Assembly: GCA_022792535.1 (NCBI GenBank)
Contig: JAAWBG010000091.1
Location: 1-33,658, forward strand
From: Lachnospiraceae bacterium
Lineage (GTDB): Bacteria > Bacillota > Clostridia > Lachnospirales > Lachnospiraceae
Direction of reading: 5' to 3'
Length of the DNA: 33,658 nucleotides
In this document: positions 1 through 8,341 of the stretch, one piece after another
Numbering within the stretch: position 1 is the first letter of the stretch
How the letters are laid out: every line of letters begins with the position of its first letter
The notes under the pieces: generated by a model
What the model was told of the DNA's origin: nothing
Database searches by the model: none
Seen by the model: only the letters and a program-made list of their open reading frames with translations
Position numbers and translations under genes: made by a program

Positions 1-141
1 AGCGATGAAAAAGGCGCTTATTGACGTGGTAACAGCGAATGCATACAGGGAGGACTTATCGGTGCGCCAGACCCTGTTTGTGGACGGGACAGGCTCCTGG
101 GGGTCAGAAGGGCCGGTGGAAATGTTTGTGGCTCCGATCCC
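1..141. repeat. Left terminal inverted repeat (141 bp perfect)
   Basis: Bases 1-141 match the reverse complement of 33518-33658 without a mismatch; the first differences are at 142-143 (aa against cc). Similarity stays high but imperfect to about base 310, with only synonymous changes, and then falls further. The repeat lies inside the aminotransferase coding sequence and probably continues outwards past the window edge. Confidence 0.95.
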
Positions 142-706
142 AAGGAGGAAGACCAGTGCAGAATACAATAAGAAAGGGTTAAACTGCTGCATTGCATCCT
201 GGCGAAGGATCAGTGATGAAAATTTATCGCCCCGGATCAAGTGCGGGGCCAATTACATGAACAGCCGGGCGGGGCAGCGGGAGGCTTTAAGGAATGGATA
301 TGACACCTGCCTCTTCTTAAATGACGCCGGAACGGTTTCAGAGGGGCCGGGCGCCTGCCTGTTCATGGTCCGGAAAGGGGTCTTGGCAACGCCCCGCCTT
401 ACGGACAGTATTTTGGAGAGCATTACCAGGGACACCGTCTTAAAGCTGGCGGAGGCGGAAGGCATTGAAACCCAGGAGCGGGCCATTGACCGGACGGAGC
501 TTTATGCCTGCCAGGAGGCTTTTCTATGCGGATCCGCCATGGAGATCACGCCGGTATGGAGCATAGACGGACATGCAGTGGGGGCAGGAAGCACAGGCAG
601 GGCCGGCAGGATCACGGAAGCGCTCCAGAGAAGTTATGCAGAGGCTGCCTGCGGGCGCAGGGAGGAATGGAAGGACTGGGCCACTGGGATTTATGGAAAG
701 GCATGA
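5..706 (+). CDS. Class IV (branched-chain type) aminotransferase, left copy, 5' end outside the window
   Basis: This is a PLP-dependent fold-type IV aminotransferase of the IlvE/D-amino-acid-transaminase group, which would move an amino group between a 2-oxo acid and glutamate. The 233 visible residues are the C-terminal part of a roughly 300-residue family. The frame is open to the left edge (GCG precedes the first ATG), so the ATG at 5 is probably internal. The segment IKCGANYMNS holds the likely Schiff-base lysine (K79), followed by the SEGPGACLF, SITRD and GSAMEITPV blocks typical of the family. It is GC-rich, like the next gene and unlike the AT-rich interior. The first 102 residues equal those of the right-edge copy; the C-terminal part is clearly different. 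Substrate is unknown. Heading a glycan operon suggests a role in supplying an amino or acyl group, or simply a landing site for the island. Confidence 0.85.
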   Translation: MKKALIDVVTANAYREDLSVRQTLFVDGTGSWGSEGPVEMFVAPIPRRKTSAEYNKKGLNCCIASWRRISDENLSPRIKCGANYMNSRAGQREALRNGYDTCLFLNDAGTVSEGPGACLFMVRKGVLATPRLTDSILESITRDTVLKLAEAEGIETQERAIDRTELYACQEAFLCGSAMEITPVWSIDGHAVGAGSTGRAGRITEALQRSYAEAACGRREEWKDWATGIYGKA

Positions 707-738
707 TTTATGGAAGGGCATGATTTATGGAAAGGCAT
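688..738 (+). repeat. 17-bp tandem repeat, three full units plus a partial one
   Basis: Units at 688-704, 705-721 and 722-738 read GATTTATGGAAAGGCAT, with one a-to-g change in unit 2; a fourth breaks off after GATTT at 739. Unit 1 encodes the last residues of the aminotransferase, and the TGA stop at 704-706 spans the unit 1/unit 2 boundary. Each unit carries a GGAAAGG-like ribosome-site core in front of the next gene at 747. Since 17 is not a multiple of 3, unit gain or loss would alter spacing and out-of-frame starts without changing the aminotransferase end. Confidence 0.85.
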
Positions 739-746
739 GATTTGGG

Positions 747-1514
747 ATGGAAAAAGAATATGTAAGGGGCAGGGTTTCTGTGATTATTCCTGTCTATAAT
801 GCAGAAAAGTATCTTTGCAGGACGCTGCGCTCCGTGTTTGCACAGACCTACCCTGACCTAGAGGTTGTGCTGGTTGACGACTGTTCCAAGGACAGGTCCG
901 CGGAGATCATTGCCGGGTTTCAGAAAAAGCATGCAGGCATTGTCTACTGCCGGCAGGAAAAGAACATGGGGGCCGGCGCCGCCAGAAATAAGGCGCTGGA
1001 GCTGGCATCCGGCCAGTATGCAGCCTTCCTTGACAGCGACGACCTGTGGCGGCCGGAGAAGACAGAAAAGCAGATCCGGCTGATGAAACAAAAGAACTGC
1101 CCATTTTCCTACGCGGCCATCGAGATGATGGACGAAAGGGGAAGAACCGTCAAGGGAAAGCGGAGCCTGCGGGAAAGCTGCGATTACAGCTGTCTCCTCC
1201 GCAGCACCATCATTGCAACCTCCTCCGTCATCCTTGACCGGAACCTGCTGGGGGACTTCAGGATGCCCCTGCGCAGAAGCGGGCAGGACTATGCGGCCTG
1301 GCTGGGGCTTCTGCGGGACGGTACCACTGCCTGCGGCATCAATGAAGCGCTGGTGCGTTACCGGGTAAGGAGCGGCTCGCTGTCTTCCGGCAAAGGGAAG
1401 AGCATCCGGCAGGTCTGGGAGATCCAGACACAGGAGGAAGGGATTCCGAAAGGAAGGGCAGCGTTTCATGTGTGCTGTTTTGTATGGAATGGGGTGAAAA
1501 AATATTTCTTTTAA
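747..1514 (+). CDS. GT2 family glycosyltransferase
   Basis: A 255-residue GT-A fold family 2 glycosyltransferase, expected to add one sugar from a nucleotide donor to the lipid-linked repeat unit on the cytoplasmic face. VSVIIPVYNAEKY lies near the N terminus, VVLVDDCSKDRS follows, and the metal-binding stretch is FLDSDDLW at about residues 94-101. GQDYAAWLGLL matches the acceptor-side region that normally holds the catalytic base. Base composition is GC-rich: the line 1021-1080 has 37 G/C of 60. It thus groups with the aminotransferase and not with the AT-rich glycosyltransferases that follow, so it probably belongs to the older backbone. The start is preceded by repeat-borne GGAAAGG motifs. 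Donor sugar cannot be told. Confidence 0.88.
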   Translation: MEKEYVRGRVSVIIPVYNAEKYLCRTLRSVFAQTYPDLEVVLVDDCSKDRSAEIIAGFQKKHAGIVYCRQEKNMGAGAARNKALELASGQYAAFLDSDDLWRPEKTEKQIRLMKQKNCPFSYAAIEMMDERGRTVKGKRSLRESCDYSCLLRSTIIATSSVILDRNLLGDFRMPLRRSGQDYAAWLGLLRDGTTACGINEALVRYRVRSGSLSSGKGKSIRQVWEIQTQEEGIPKGRAAFHVCCFVWNGVKKYFF

Positions 1515-1550
1515 AATGAAGTCTAATTTTATTAAAGTTGGAGATGAAAG

Positions 1551-2360
1551 ATGAAAATTCTGCTAATATGTGTGCTCTATAATTCTTATGAAGCCTTTGA
1601 AAAATATATAAAATCTATCGAAAATGCATTATTTAATTCTAATGGTCAAGTGGAACTGGATATTTGCGTAGTGGACAATTCTAATGAACCAATTGACATA
1701 CAAAATAATTATAAAAATGTTCGTGTAAGACAGATTATAACACATGATAATTTAGGGTATTTTGGAGGGGTTAAGTTTGCAATAAATTCAGGTAACTATC
1801 GCTTATCTGATTACAGCTATTATATTATTTCAAATGTTGATTTAATTATGGACCATACATTTTTTTCAGAATTGGGAAAAATTAATTTAGATAAAAATAT
1901 CGGCTGCGTTGCTCCATCTATCTGGTCTGATATTGAACATGGGGATAGAAATCCTAAAATGATTGACAGAACAAATGCAAAAAAGCTTAAACTGTTAAGG
2001 ATTATGTATAAATTTCCGCTTCTGCATATGTTCTATGAAAAAGCCTTTTATTTGAGGCGGCGCAAAAAGGTACAGGATCAGCGAGAAACCTATATTTACG
2101 CGCCCCACGGTTCATTTATGCTGTTTACATCAAGCTTCAGGACATTTTTATCTGTTATGAACTATCCTGTATTTTTGTTTGGAGAAGAAATATTCATAGC
2201 AGAGAATCTCAGGAAAAACCATTTAAAAACAGTGTATCAGCCATGTCTAAAGATTTATGATGCAGAACATGTCAGCACAGGAACATTAAAGAGCAAAGCC
2301 TACTATAGATATAACTACGAAGCGGTTGATATGCTCTTAAGGAGATATTTTAATGAATAG
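1551..2360 (+). CDS. GT2 family glycosyltransferase (rhamnosyltransferase-like)
   Basis: A 269-residue family 2 glycosyltransferase in the group often called rhamnosyltransferases (WbbL-like). The N-terminal strand LLICVLYNSYEAF, the ICVVDNSN block, and IISNVDLIMD in place of a plain DXD fit this group; GEEIFIAENLR near residue 220 fits the catalytic-base region. The ATG follows GGAG with a 7-base gap. This is the first AT-rich gene of the left arm, so the composition break falls between 1514 and 1551. It overlaps the next gene by 8 bases, which suggests translational coupling. No dTDP-rhamnose genes are in the window; if the donor is rhamnose, those genes lie elsewhere. Donor assignment is only a family-level guess. 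Confidence 0.85.
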   Translation: MKILLICVLYNSYEAFEKYIKSIENALFNSNGQVELDICVVDNSNEPIDIQNNYKNVRVRQIITHDNLGYFGGVKFAINSGNYRLSDYSYYIISNVDLIMDHTFFSELGKINLDKNIGCVAPSIWSDIEHGDRNPKMIDRTNAKKLKLLRIMYKFPLLHMFYEKAFYLRRRKKVQDQRETYIYAPHGSFMLFTSSFRTFLSVMNYPVFLFGEEIFIAENLRKNHLKTVYQPCLKIYDAEHVSTGTLKSKAYYRYNYEAVDMLLRRYFNE

Positions 2361-3606
2361 AATAGAAAAAGCTGTCTATGATCTATTAAAATCTAACCCA
2401 ACGTTAAAAGGAAAAGTCAGAGATTTATATCAATCCTTGTTTGATTTACTGCCGGATAGAGAAAATTACTTTCAGAATGAATTAAAAGTTCAAGAAGGTT
2501 TTTACTATGGCTTTCATGACCTTAGTCCAATTAATGGGAACCTTATGCTTGCAAATAAATTAAAAATTTCCTTGCATATGCCACAGAAAGGAGAAAACCT
2601 TGGGGTAGGTTATTGGAATCTGTCAGACAATAAGTTTACTGAAATAGGGGAAACTCTTACGTGGAATTACCATAAAGGGTGCAGACTACAGTGGCTGGGA
2701 GAAGGGTCAGATTCAATGATCTTTAATGATCTTGTAAATGGAACCGCCGGCTCTAGAATTTTTTCCATAACCAATAATTCATTTCGGGAATTAGAGTACC
2801 AAATAGATACTGTAAGCAGAGACGGAAAATTTGCAACCTCTTTCAGCCACGAAAGACTTGAAAAATATATGCCTGGTTATGGATATGCATATGGCGACCA
2901 GCCATTTTTAGAAGAAAAAAAACCGTCACAGACAGGATTGTTTTTAATTGATATAAAAAATAATTCCCGCAAACTGATTATCTCCCTCGAAACATTAGCA
3001 AGTATAAAACCAGAAAAGTCCATGGAACATGCAAAACATTTTGTGACTCATACGGAGTTTTCGCCAGATGGAACAAAAATAGCATTTTTACACCGATGGA
3101 CCTTTGATGATCCAAACCAAAGATTCTCAAGATTAATTACATGCAGTTTAGATGGAAATGATATCTGTCTATCCCCCACATCAGGAATGGTTTCTCATTA
3201 TGTTTGGAGTAAACGCCATGGCATATTAGCATATTGTCAAATCAATGATGTCGATGGGCACTATATTTTTGATAACTACAAAATGGAGAAGTATAAACAT
3301 GTAGCAAAAGCGCTTAATTCCGACGGACACCAATCTTATATTGAAGGAACAGATTATTTCGTGACAGATACTTATCCTGATAAAAGAAGGTATGCAAAAA
3401 TATACCTTGTTAATATAAAAACTGACGAGATAAAATTATTGGTCGATGTCAAATCGCCAAAAAAATTTCAGACCAGAGATCCTCGCTTTAATATCGCCTG
3501 CGACCTTCATCCCAGGGTGAGTCCCTGCGGGAATATTTTGTGTTTTGATTCTGTCCATACAGGAAAAAGGTCATTGTGTACTATGCAGTTAGGAGACAAA
3601 CAATGA
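2353..3606 (+). CDS. TolB/oligogalacturonate-lyase-like beta-propeller protein
   Basis: A 417-residue protein without signal peptide or membrane segment, so probably cytoplasmic. It shows repeated beta-propeller blade signatures of TolB/PD40 type: VSRDGKFATSFS near 154-165, HTEFSPDGTKIAFLH at 233-247 and HPRVSPCGNILCFDS at 386-400. Conserved-looking histidines (H233, H282, H326, H386) sit at positions that recall the metal site of PL22 oligogalacturonate lyases, but this is pattern resemblance only. It starts at an ATG behind AAGGAG, overlaps the previous gene by 8 bases, and ends in an ATGA overlap with the GT4 gene. It could be a lyase acting on the polymer, a glycan-binding partner of the GT4, or a divergent transferase. 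The exact role is not known. Confidence 0.6.
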   Translation: MNRIEKAVYDLLKSNPTLKGKVRDLYQSLFDLLPDRENYFQNELKVQEGFYYGFHDLSPINGNLMLANKLKISLHMPQKGENLGVGYWNLSDNKFTEIGETLTWNYHKGCRLQWLGEGSDSMIFNDLVNGTAGSRIFSITNNSFRELEYQIDTVSRDGKFATSFSHERLEKYMPGYGYAYGDQPFLEEKKPSQTGLFLIDIKNNSRKLIISLETLASIKPEKSMEHAKHFVTHTEFSPDGTKIAFLHRWTFDDPNQRFSRLITCSLDGNDICLSPTSGMVSHYVWSKRHGILAYCQINDVDGHYIFDNYKMEKYKHVAKALNSDGHQSYIEGTDYFVTDTYPDKRRYAKIYLVNIKTDEIKLLVDVKSPKKFQTRDPRFNIACDLHPRVSPCGNILCFDSVHTGKRSLCTMQLGDKQ

Positions 3607-4961
3607 GGAAACGCAACGTTTTAATTATTACATATAGTATGATTCCACATGCTTCGTCATGGGGCGGATGCCAAAGAATGTATTATCTTGCAGAATATTT
3701 GATTAGAGAAGGATATAACGTTACCGTTTGTTCTGCCAAGACAAATGAGGAACAATTCTACGGCAAAGAAATTCACTTTTCCACCATGCCCCTTGAGATA
3801 AAAAACAAGATATTCAGAAATTTTGTTTATTCTAAAAAGGTAAGTCATTCTAATAAAAAAACAGATCACATAAGTGCAAACTTTATTGGAAAATTAAGAA
3901 ATATTATCAAGGGCAAAAAAACGTTGTTTAAGATCTTAGTAAAAATAGATGAATGGATATTTAACGAACCCTCTTATCTTATGGGATTGATTTCCAGAAA
4001 CTGGATCAGTAGTTGGAAAAAAGAGATATCGGATTATATTACTGAAAATGAAATTGATACCTTAATAGTTTCTGGTCCCCCATTTGGAATGTTTTCAATT
4101 GTTAAATACATAAAAAAGAAAAATCATATTTCTGTCATTTTAGATTATCGGGATCCTTGGAATCTATGGCACAAAAGAAGTCTCTTTGCAAGATTAGCGG
4201 AAAAGAAAAACATGAAGTATGTAGATTGCGCTGTGTTTACGAATCACAATCTGGCAAAAGATATGGAAAAAACCTTTCCTATTATAAAGAATAAAACCTA
4301 TGTAGTAGAAAATGGCTATAGCTTATCAACATGGGCGAATATAGATACATCTTTATCGAAATGCGAAAAAAAGGATTTTATGGAATTAACATATGTGGGC
4401 GCTATTGATATCTCTGAGAGTTCAAAAGAGACTTTTCGGGATGTTACAAAACTGCTCAAAGCATTCGAACGCTGTATAAAAGATGGATTACATATCAAGT
4501 TGTGTTTTGTGGGGGCTGCAAATCCTTCTTCAAAACTTGCGTCTGAGATAAAGGAAAAATATCCAGTTAATTTTGATGTTATTGGACAAGTAAACAGCGA
4601 AGATGCAAATATAAAGCTGCTGCATAGCGACGTACTGCTTTTAATCCATACTGCTTCAGATCATTCCTCTAAATATCTAATCAGCGGTAAATTTTATGAC
4701 TACATTAAAGCTCAAAAGCCAGTTATGTCTATTGGTGATCCAAATGGGAATCATGCAAAGATCATAAGACAAAATGGTATTGGAGTTTCATGTAAGAATG
4801 ATGTGGAAAGTATTTATCGTACAATGAATTTGATTTATAAGAAATGGAAAACAGATAAATTAAAGATAGGAGAACTAGAGATTGATCGCTATTCTAGAGA
4901 ATATCAAAATAGAAATTATTCTAAATTGATAGACACGCTCTGCAGGAATAAAGGAAAGTAA
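3603..4961 (+). CDS. GT4 family glycosyltransferase
   Basis: A GT-B fold glycosyltransferase, 452 residues from the ATG at 3603. That start overlaps the previous stop as ATGA and begins MRKRNVLIITYSMIPH, which is a better first strand than an in-frame start 27 bases upstream. The glycine-rich N-terminal acceptor region is SWGGCQRMYYLAEYL. SGPPFGMF and LDYRDPWNLW are typical of the WcaI-like GT4 group. The C-terminal donor half has ISGKFYDYIKAQKPVMSIG, the usual E/K-F-YDY-A-KPV block of GT4 enzymes. It lies between the beta-propeller and Wzy genes in one transcription unit. Donor and linkage are unknown. Confidence 0.85.
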   Translation: MRKRNVLIITYSMIPHASSWGGCQRMYYLAEYLIREGYNVTVCSAKTNEEQFYGKEIHFSTMPLEIKNKIFRNFVYSKKVSHSNKKTDHISANFIGKLRNIIKGKKTLFKILVKIDEWIFNEPSYLMGLISRNWISSWKKEISDYITENEIDTLIVSGPPFGMFSIVKYIKKKNHISVILDYRDPWNLWHKRSLFARLAEKKNMKYVDCAVFTNHNLAKDMEKTFPIIKNKTYVVENGYSLSTWANIDTSLSKCEKKDFMELTYVGAIDISESSKETFRDVTKLLKAFERCIKDGLHIKLCFVGAANPSSKLASEIKEKYPVNFDVIGQVNSEDANIKLLHSDVLLLIHTASDHSSKYLISGKFYDYIKAQKPVMSIGDPNGNHAKIIRQNGIGVSCKNDVESIYRTMNLIYKKWKTDKLKIGELEIDRYSREYQNRNYSKLIDTLCRNKGK

Positions 4962-4965
4962 GCCG

Positions 4966-6147
4966 ATGAAGATTGGAAATATACGGTTAAAAAGAAAAAT
5001 AATATCAAAAGAACTGATAATTGCTTTATACTATTCTGTTTTTATTATCTTCAGACAAATTACACAGGCACATGAGGATAGATCTACACTGATATTATTT
5101 ATGGCAATTGCAGTTTTATTTGCAGCATATCTTTATGCATCTGATTTTGTCATTCATAAAGATAATGCCCAGCGGTGGCTGTTCGTAGTTCTATTGGTAA
5201 GTTTTATATTTTTTATAAGTTTATTTCTGAATGGAAGCAAGTATACTGGCGAATATTTTCAATATTTTTTAATTTTCGGTGCTGTTCCTATGTTCTTTTT
5301 TATAAATCCTGTTGAGTATCAGAAACTGCTGTTTTTGTGGGCCGCTGTCTGTGAGATTGTCGGAGTGATCTTTTTTTATGATCCATTCAACAATTATTTG
5401 TTAACCGGAAATTATATGGTATATGGGTTCGATGTTATGCTGCCCGCCTTTGCAGGAAGTATTATAATGGCCTTTTTCTATAAAAGAAAAATTCACTTAA
5501 TCTATGCATGCGCTGCATTCATGCTTTTGCTTTTTGGAAATAAAGGAGCATTGTTAACAGCCATTGTTTTGGGCATCAGCGTTTATATACTGGTGGATGG
5601 GAATATAAGAAAGGGACGGCTTCTTTTTGTCTTCAGCATATTGTACCTGTCCTATTTATTCAGAGTTCAGATCTTTCAAAAAATCCTGTTCTTTTTCCAC
5701 AGCAGAGGATTAAACAGCTATTCTTTAAACACATTATATAAAATAATTGATGGGCAAGGAGGAAGTGTAAACAGCGACAGGATCAATTTGATCAGGCGTG
5801 GGAAACGATTATTTTTTCAAAATCCTATTTTAGGACATGGCATCGGGTATTATGAAGAGCAGGCAGGATTCTATGTTCATAATATTCTCTGGGATATTTT
5901 AGTCATGGCAGGATTGATTGGAATGGTTCTCTTTATTGCTTTGTTCTTGAGAAGCCTCTTTTGCTTCAGATCATATACCAAATATCAGAAAAATTTTTAC
6001 CTGATTATGATGGTTATGTGGATTGTTCCATTAATGACAAGCATGACCTTTTGGCATTGGATTCCCTTTTGGCTTTATTGGACAGGGTACATATTCCAGC
6101 ATCATACATCAAACAATTATCTAAAAGGAGAATATAACAATGGTTAA
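4966..6147 (+). CDS. wzy: Wzy-type O-antigen/capsule polymerase (left operon)
   Basis: A 393-residue integral membrane protein with about ten hydrophobic segments, expected to polymerise lipid-linked repeat units on the outer face of the membrane. The large loop near residues 265-310 contains FQNPILGHGIGYYEEQ followed by VHNILWDILVMAGLIG, the arrangement typical of Wzy_C/WaaL-type polymerases. It starts 4 bases after the GT4 gene and overlaps the following dehydrogenase by 8 bases. Wzy sequences diverge strongly, so assignment rests on topology, the loop motif and the neighbouring Wzx. A second, unrelated-looking polymerase is in the right operon, which implies two different repeat units. Confidence 0.82.
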   Translation: MKIGNIRLKRKIISKELIIALYYSVFIIFRQITQAHEDRSTLILFMAIAVLFAAYLYASDFVIHKDNAQRWLFVVLLVSFIFFISLFLNGSKYTGEYFQYFLIFGAVPMFFFINPVEYQKLLFLWAAVCEIVGVIFFYDPFNNYLLTGNYMVYGFDVMLPAFAGSIIMAFFYKRKIHLIYACAAFMLLLFGNKGALLTAIVLGISVYILVDGNIRKGRLLFVFSILYLSYLFRVQIFQKILFFFHSRGLNSYSLNTLYKIIDGQGGSVNSDRINLIRRGKRLFFQNPILGHGIGYYEEQAGFYVHNILWDILVMAGLIGMVLFIALFLRSLFCFRSYTKYQKNFYLIMMVMWIVPLMTSMTFWHWIPFWLYWTGYIFQHHTSNNYLKGEYNNG

Positions 6148-7360
6148 CGTGATTGGATTGGGATATATCGGGCTCCCCACAGCATTAATGATGGCGTCAC
6201 ATGGCGTTGAAGTAATCGGAACAGACTACAATACAGAATTGGTCGAAACATTAAATAGTGGAAAAACAACATTTAAAGAAAAGGGCATTGACGATTTATT
6301 TACAAAAGCTGTAAAAGCTGGAATACAGTTCACTTCAAAATATCAGGTCACAGATACTTATATTATATCTGTACCAACCCCATATGATAAATTCAGCAAG
6401 AAAGTGGACGCCTGTTATGTGATAGCGGCAGTAAAGGACGTACTTAAAGTCTGTCCTAAAGGCGCAGTTATAGTAATAGAATCTACCGTTTCACCTGGTA
6501 CAATGGACAAGTATATCCGCCCGGCAGTTGAAAAAGAAGGATTTGTCACTGGCAGAGATATAAATCTGGTTCATGCACCAGAACGTATTATTCCTGGAAA
6601 TATGGTCTTTGAACTGGTTCATAATAACAGAACCATCGGAGCTGATGACCATACTGTGGGAGAAAAAATCAAGGATTTATATGCTTCTTTCTGCAAAGGG
6701 GAAATTGTTGTTACAGATATTAAGACAGCAGAGATGACAAAAGTTGTTGAGAATACATTTCGGGCTGTTAATATTGCCTTTGCCAATGAGCTTGCCAAAA
6801 TATGCCGTCATGATGATATGGATGTATATGAGATCATAAAGATCTGTAATATGCATCCTCGTGTAAATATTCTTCAGCCCGGTCCTGGAGTCGGCGGGCA
6901 TTGCATATCAGTTGATCCCTGGTTTCTGGTTGGAGACTATCCTTCTTTAGCTAAGGTTATTGACGAGTCTATGAAGACAAACGATGGGATGCCGGATTTT
7001 CTGCTCAATAGAATTTATGAAATCATGAAGGATAATGGCCTGACAGATGTTAAACGCGTTGGGCTTTATGGACTTACATATAAGGAAAACGTGGACGATA
7101 TGCGCGAATCTCCAACATTACAGCTTCTCGAAAGCCAGGAACGCCACCTGGCGGCAGGTTTAAAAGTATATGATCCATTTATAACGGAGGATGTTGTAAA
7201 CCATCAATATCACGATCTGGATGAATTTATAGAAAATGTTGATATGGTTGTTATTATGGTCAAACACAATGAAATCATAGAAAAGATGAATAAGTTAAAA
7301 AATAAAATCATTTTGGATTGCCATAACATTATTAAAATGGATGGTGTTTACCATATCTAA
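6140..7360 (+). CDS. wecC: UDP-N-acetyl-D-mannosamine dehydrogenase
   Basis: A nucleotide-sugar 6-dehydrogenase of the WecC/WbpA branch, 406 residues, oxidising UDP-ManNAc (or UDP-GlcNAc) to the uronic acid with two NAD+. The Rossmann motif is VIGLGYIGLP at 4-13. APERIIPG and NTFRAVNIAFANE are typical of this branch, and the catalytic cysteine is C255 in GGHCISVDPW. YGLTYKENVDDMRESPT is the C-terminal UDP-binding domain signature. AAAGGAG precedes the ATG. With the WecB-type epimerase at the far end of the same operon it would give UDP-ManNAcA. UDP-GlcNAcA is the main alternative, since WbpA enzymes share these motifs. Confidence 0.88.
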   Translation: MVNVIGLGYIGLPTALMMASHGVEVIGTDYNTELVETLNSGKTTFKEKGIDDLFTKAVKAGIQFTSKYQVTDTYIISVPTPYDKFSKKVDACYVIAAVKDVLKVCPKGAVIVIESTVSPGTMDKYIRPAVEKEGFVTGRDINLVHAPERIIPGNMVFELVHNNRTIGADDHTVGEKIKDLYASFCKGEIVVTDIKTAEMTKVVENTFRAVNIAFANELAKICRHDDMDVYEIIKICNMHPRVNILQPGPGVGGHCISVDPWFLVGDYPSLAKVIDESMKTNDGMPDFLLNRIYEIMKDNGLTDVKRVGLYGLTYKENVDDMRESPTLQLLESQERHLAAGLKVYDPFITEDVVNHQYHDLDEFIENVDMVVIMVKHNEIIEKMNKLKNKIILDCHNIIKMDGVYHI

Positions 7361-7372
7361 GGGGATATTTTT

Positions 7373-8341
7373 ATGTCTGATCTGAATTTAAACACGAATG
7401 ATAAGATTGTAGTTTCTGTCATCTGTCTTACTTATAATCATGAAAAATATATTGAGCAGGCCCTAAAGGGGTTTATCGCTCAAAAAACCGATTTTAAGTA
7501 TGAGGTGATCGTACATGACGACGCCTCAACAGACAATACACAAAAAATAATAAAAAGATATGCGAAGAAATACCCTGATATCATCAAGCCTATTTATCAA
7601 AAACATAATGTCTTTTTAGAGGGAAAAGATATCATGTTTCAATATATTTTTCCCCAAATTAAAGGGAAGTATATTGCATTGTGTGAGGGCGACGATTATT
7701 GGACCAATGAGCATAAGCTGCAGCTGCAGGTAGAATACATGGAAGAAAATCCAGCGTGTTCCTTGTGCGCTCATTATGCTGTACGGTTAGATGCAAAAAA
7801 GAATAGAATATCTTCTTACTTTAATTATGACAAGATACAAGAAAACATAGATCTGCCATTTATAATCGAAAATTTAGACTGCTTTCCCACTGCTTCCATG
7901 CTTTATCGAAAGGAATTTTTGGTAAATAATAAAAGTTTCATTCAGAAACATATCATATTTGACTATATCAATAAAATCATGCTTGCAACGGAAGGCTATA
8001 CACATCTGATACCTGAATATATGAGCGTATACCGTTACAGGGCAAAAGGTTCCTGGACAAACTCAACAGCAGGCGACATAGAAAAGTTAGTGAAACATTT
8101 TCAGTATTCCATTGAAGTGTTGAAAGATCTTGATTCCTATACGAAGAGAAAATATCATCGTCTGCTGAAGGAAGAAATACATAGGCGTGAATTTATGATT
8201 GCCTGGAAACAATTGGACTATAAACTTGTAACTTCCAATCAGTTTTCCGATTGCTACAGAAAAAAAAGAAAGACTGAAAAAATTATTTTTATGATCAATA
8301 TAGTTATAAAGAAATGGAACGTATTGAAAAGACATGAATAG
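7373..8341 (+). CDS. GT2 family glycosyltransferase
   Basis: A 322-residue family 2 glycosyltransferase. The N-terminal half has VVSVICLTYNHEKYIEQAL, VIVHDDASTDNT and the DXD-type IALCEGDDYWTNEHKLQLQ, which is diagnostic of a large GT2 subgroup common in clostridial capsule loci. The last 60 residues are very basic and may lie on the membrane. AAGGGGA precedes the ATG. The gene overlaps wzx by 8 bases. Sugar specificity cannot be read from the sequence. Confidence 0.87.
   Translation: MSDLNLNTNDKIVVSVICLTYNHEKYIEQALKGFIAQKTDFKYEVIVHDDASTDNTQKIIKRYAKKYPDIIKPIYQKHNVFLEGKDIMFQYIFPQIKGKYIALCEGDDYWTNEHKLQLQVEYMEENPACSLCAHYAVRLDAKKNRISSYFNYDKIQENIDLPFIIENLDCFPTASMLYRKEFLVNNKSFIQKHIIFDYINKIMLATEGYTHLIPEYMSVYRYRAKGSWTNSTAGDIEKLVKHFQYSIEVLKDLDSYTKRKYHRLLKEEIHRREFMIAWKQLDYKLVTSNQFSDCYRKKRKTEKIIFMINIVIKKWNVLKRHE

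Noticed and set aside
858..1469. 203-codon open frame on the minus strand
   Set aside because: It lies entirely opposite the GT2 gene in GC-rich DNA, where long antisense frames are common; no family features.
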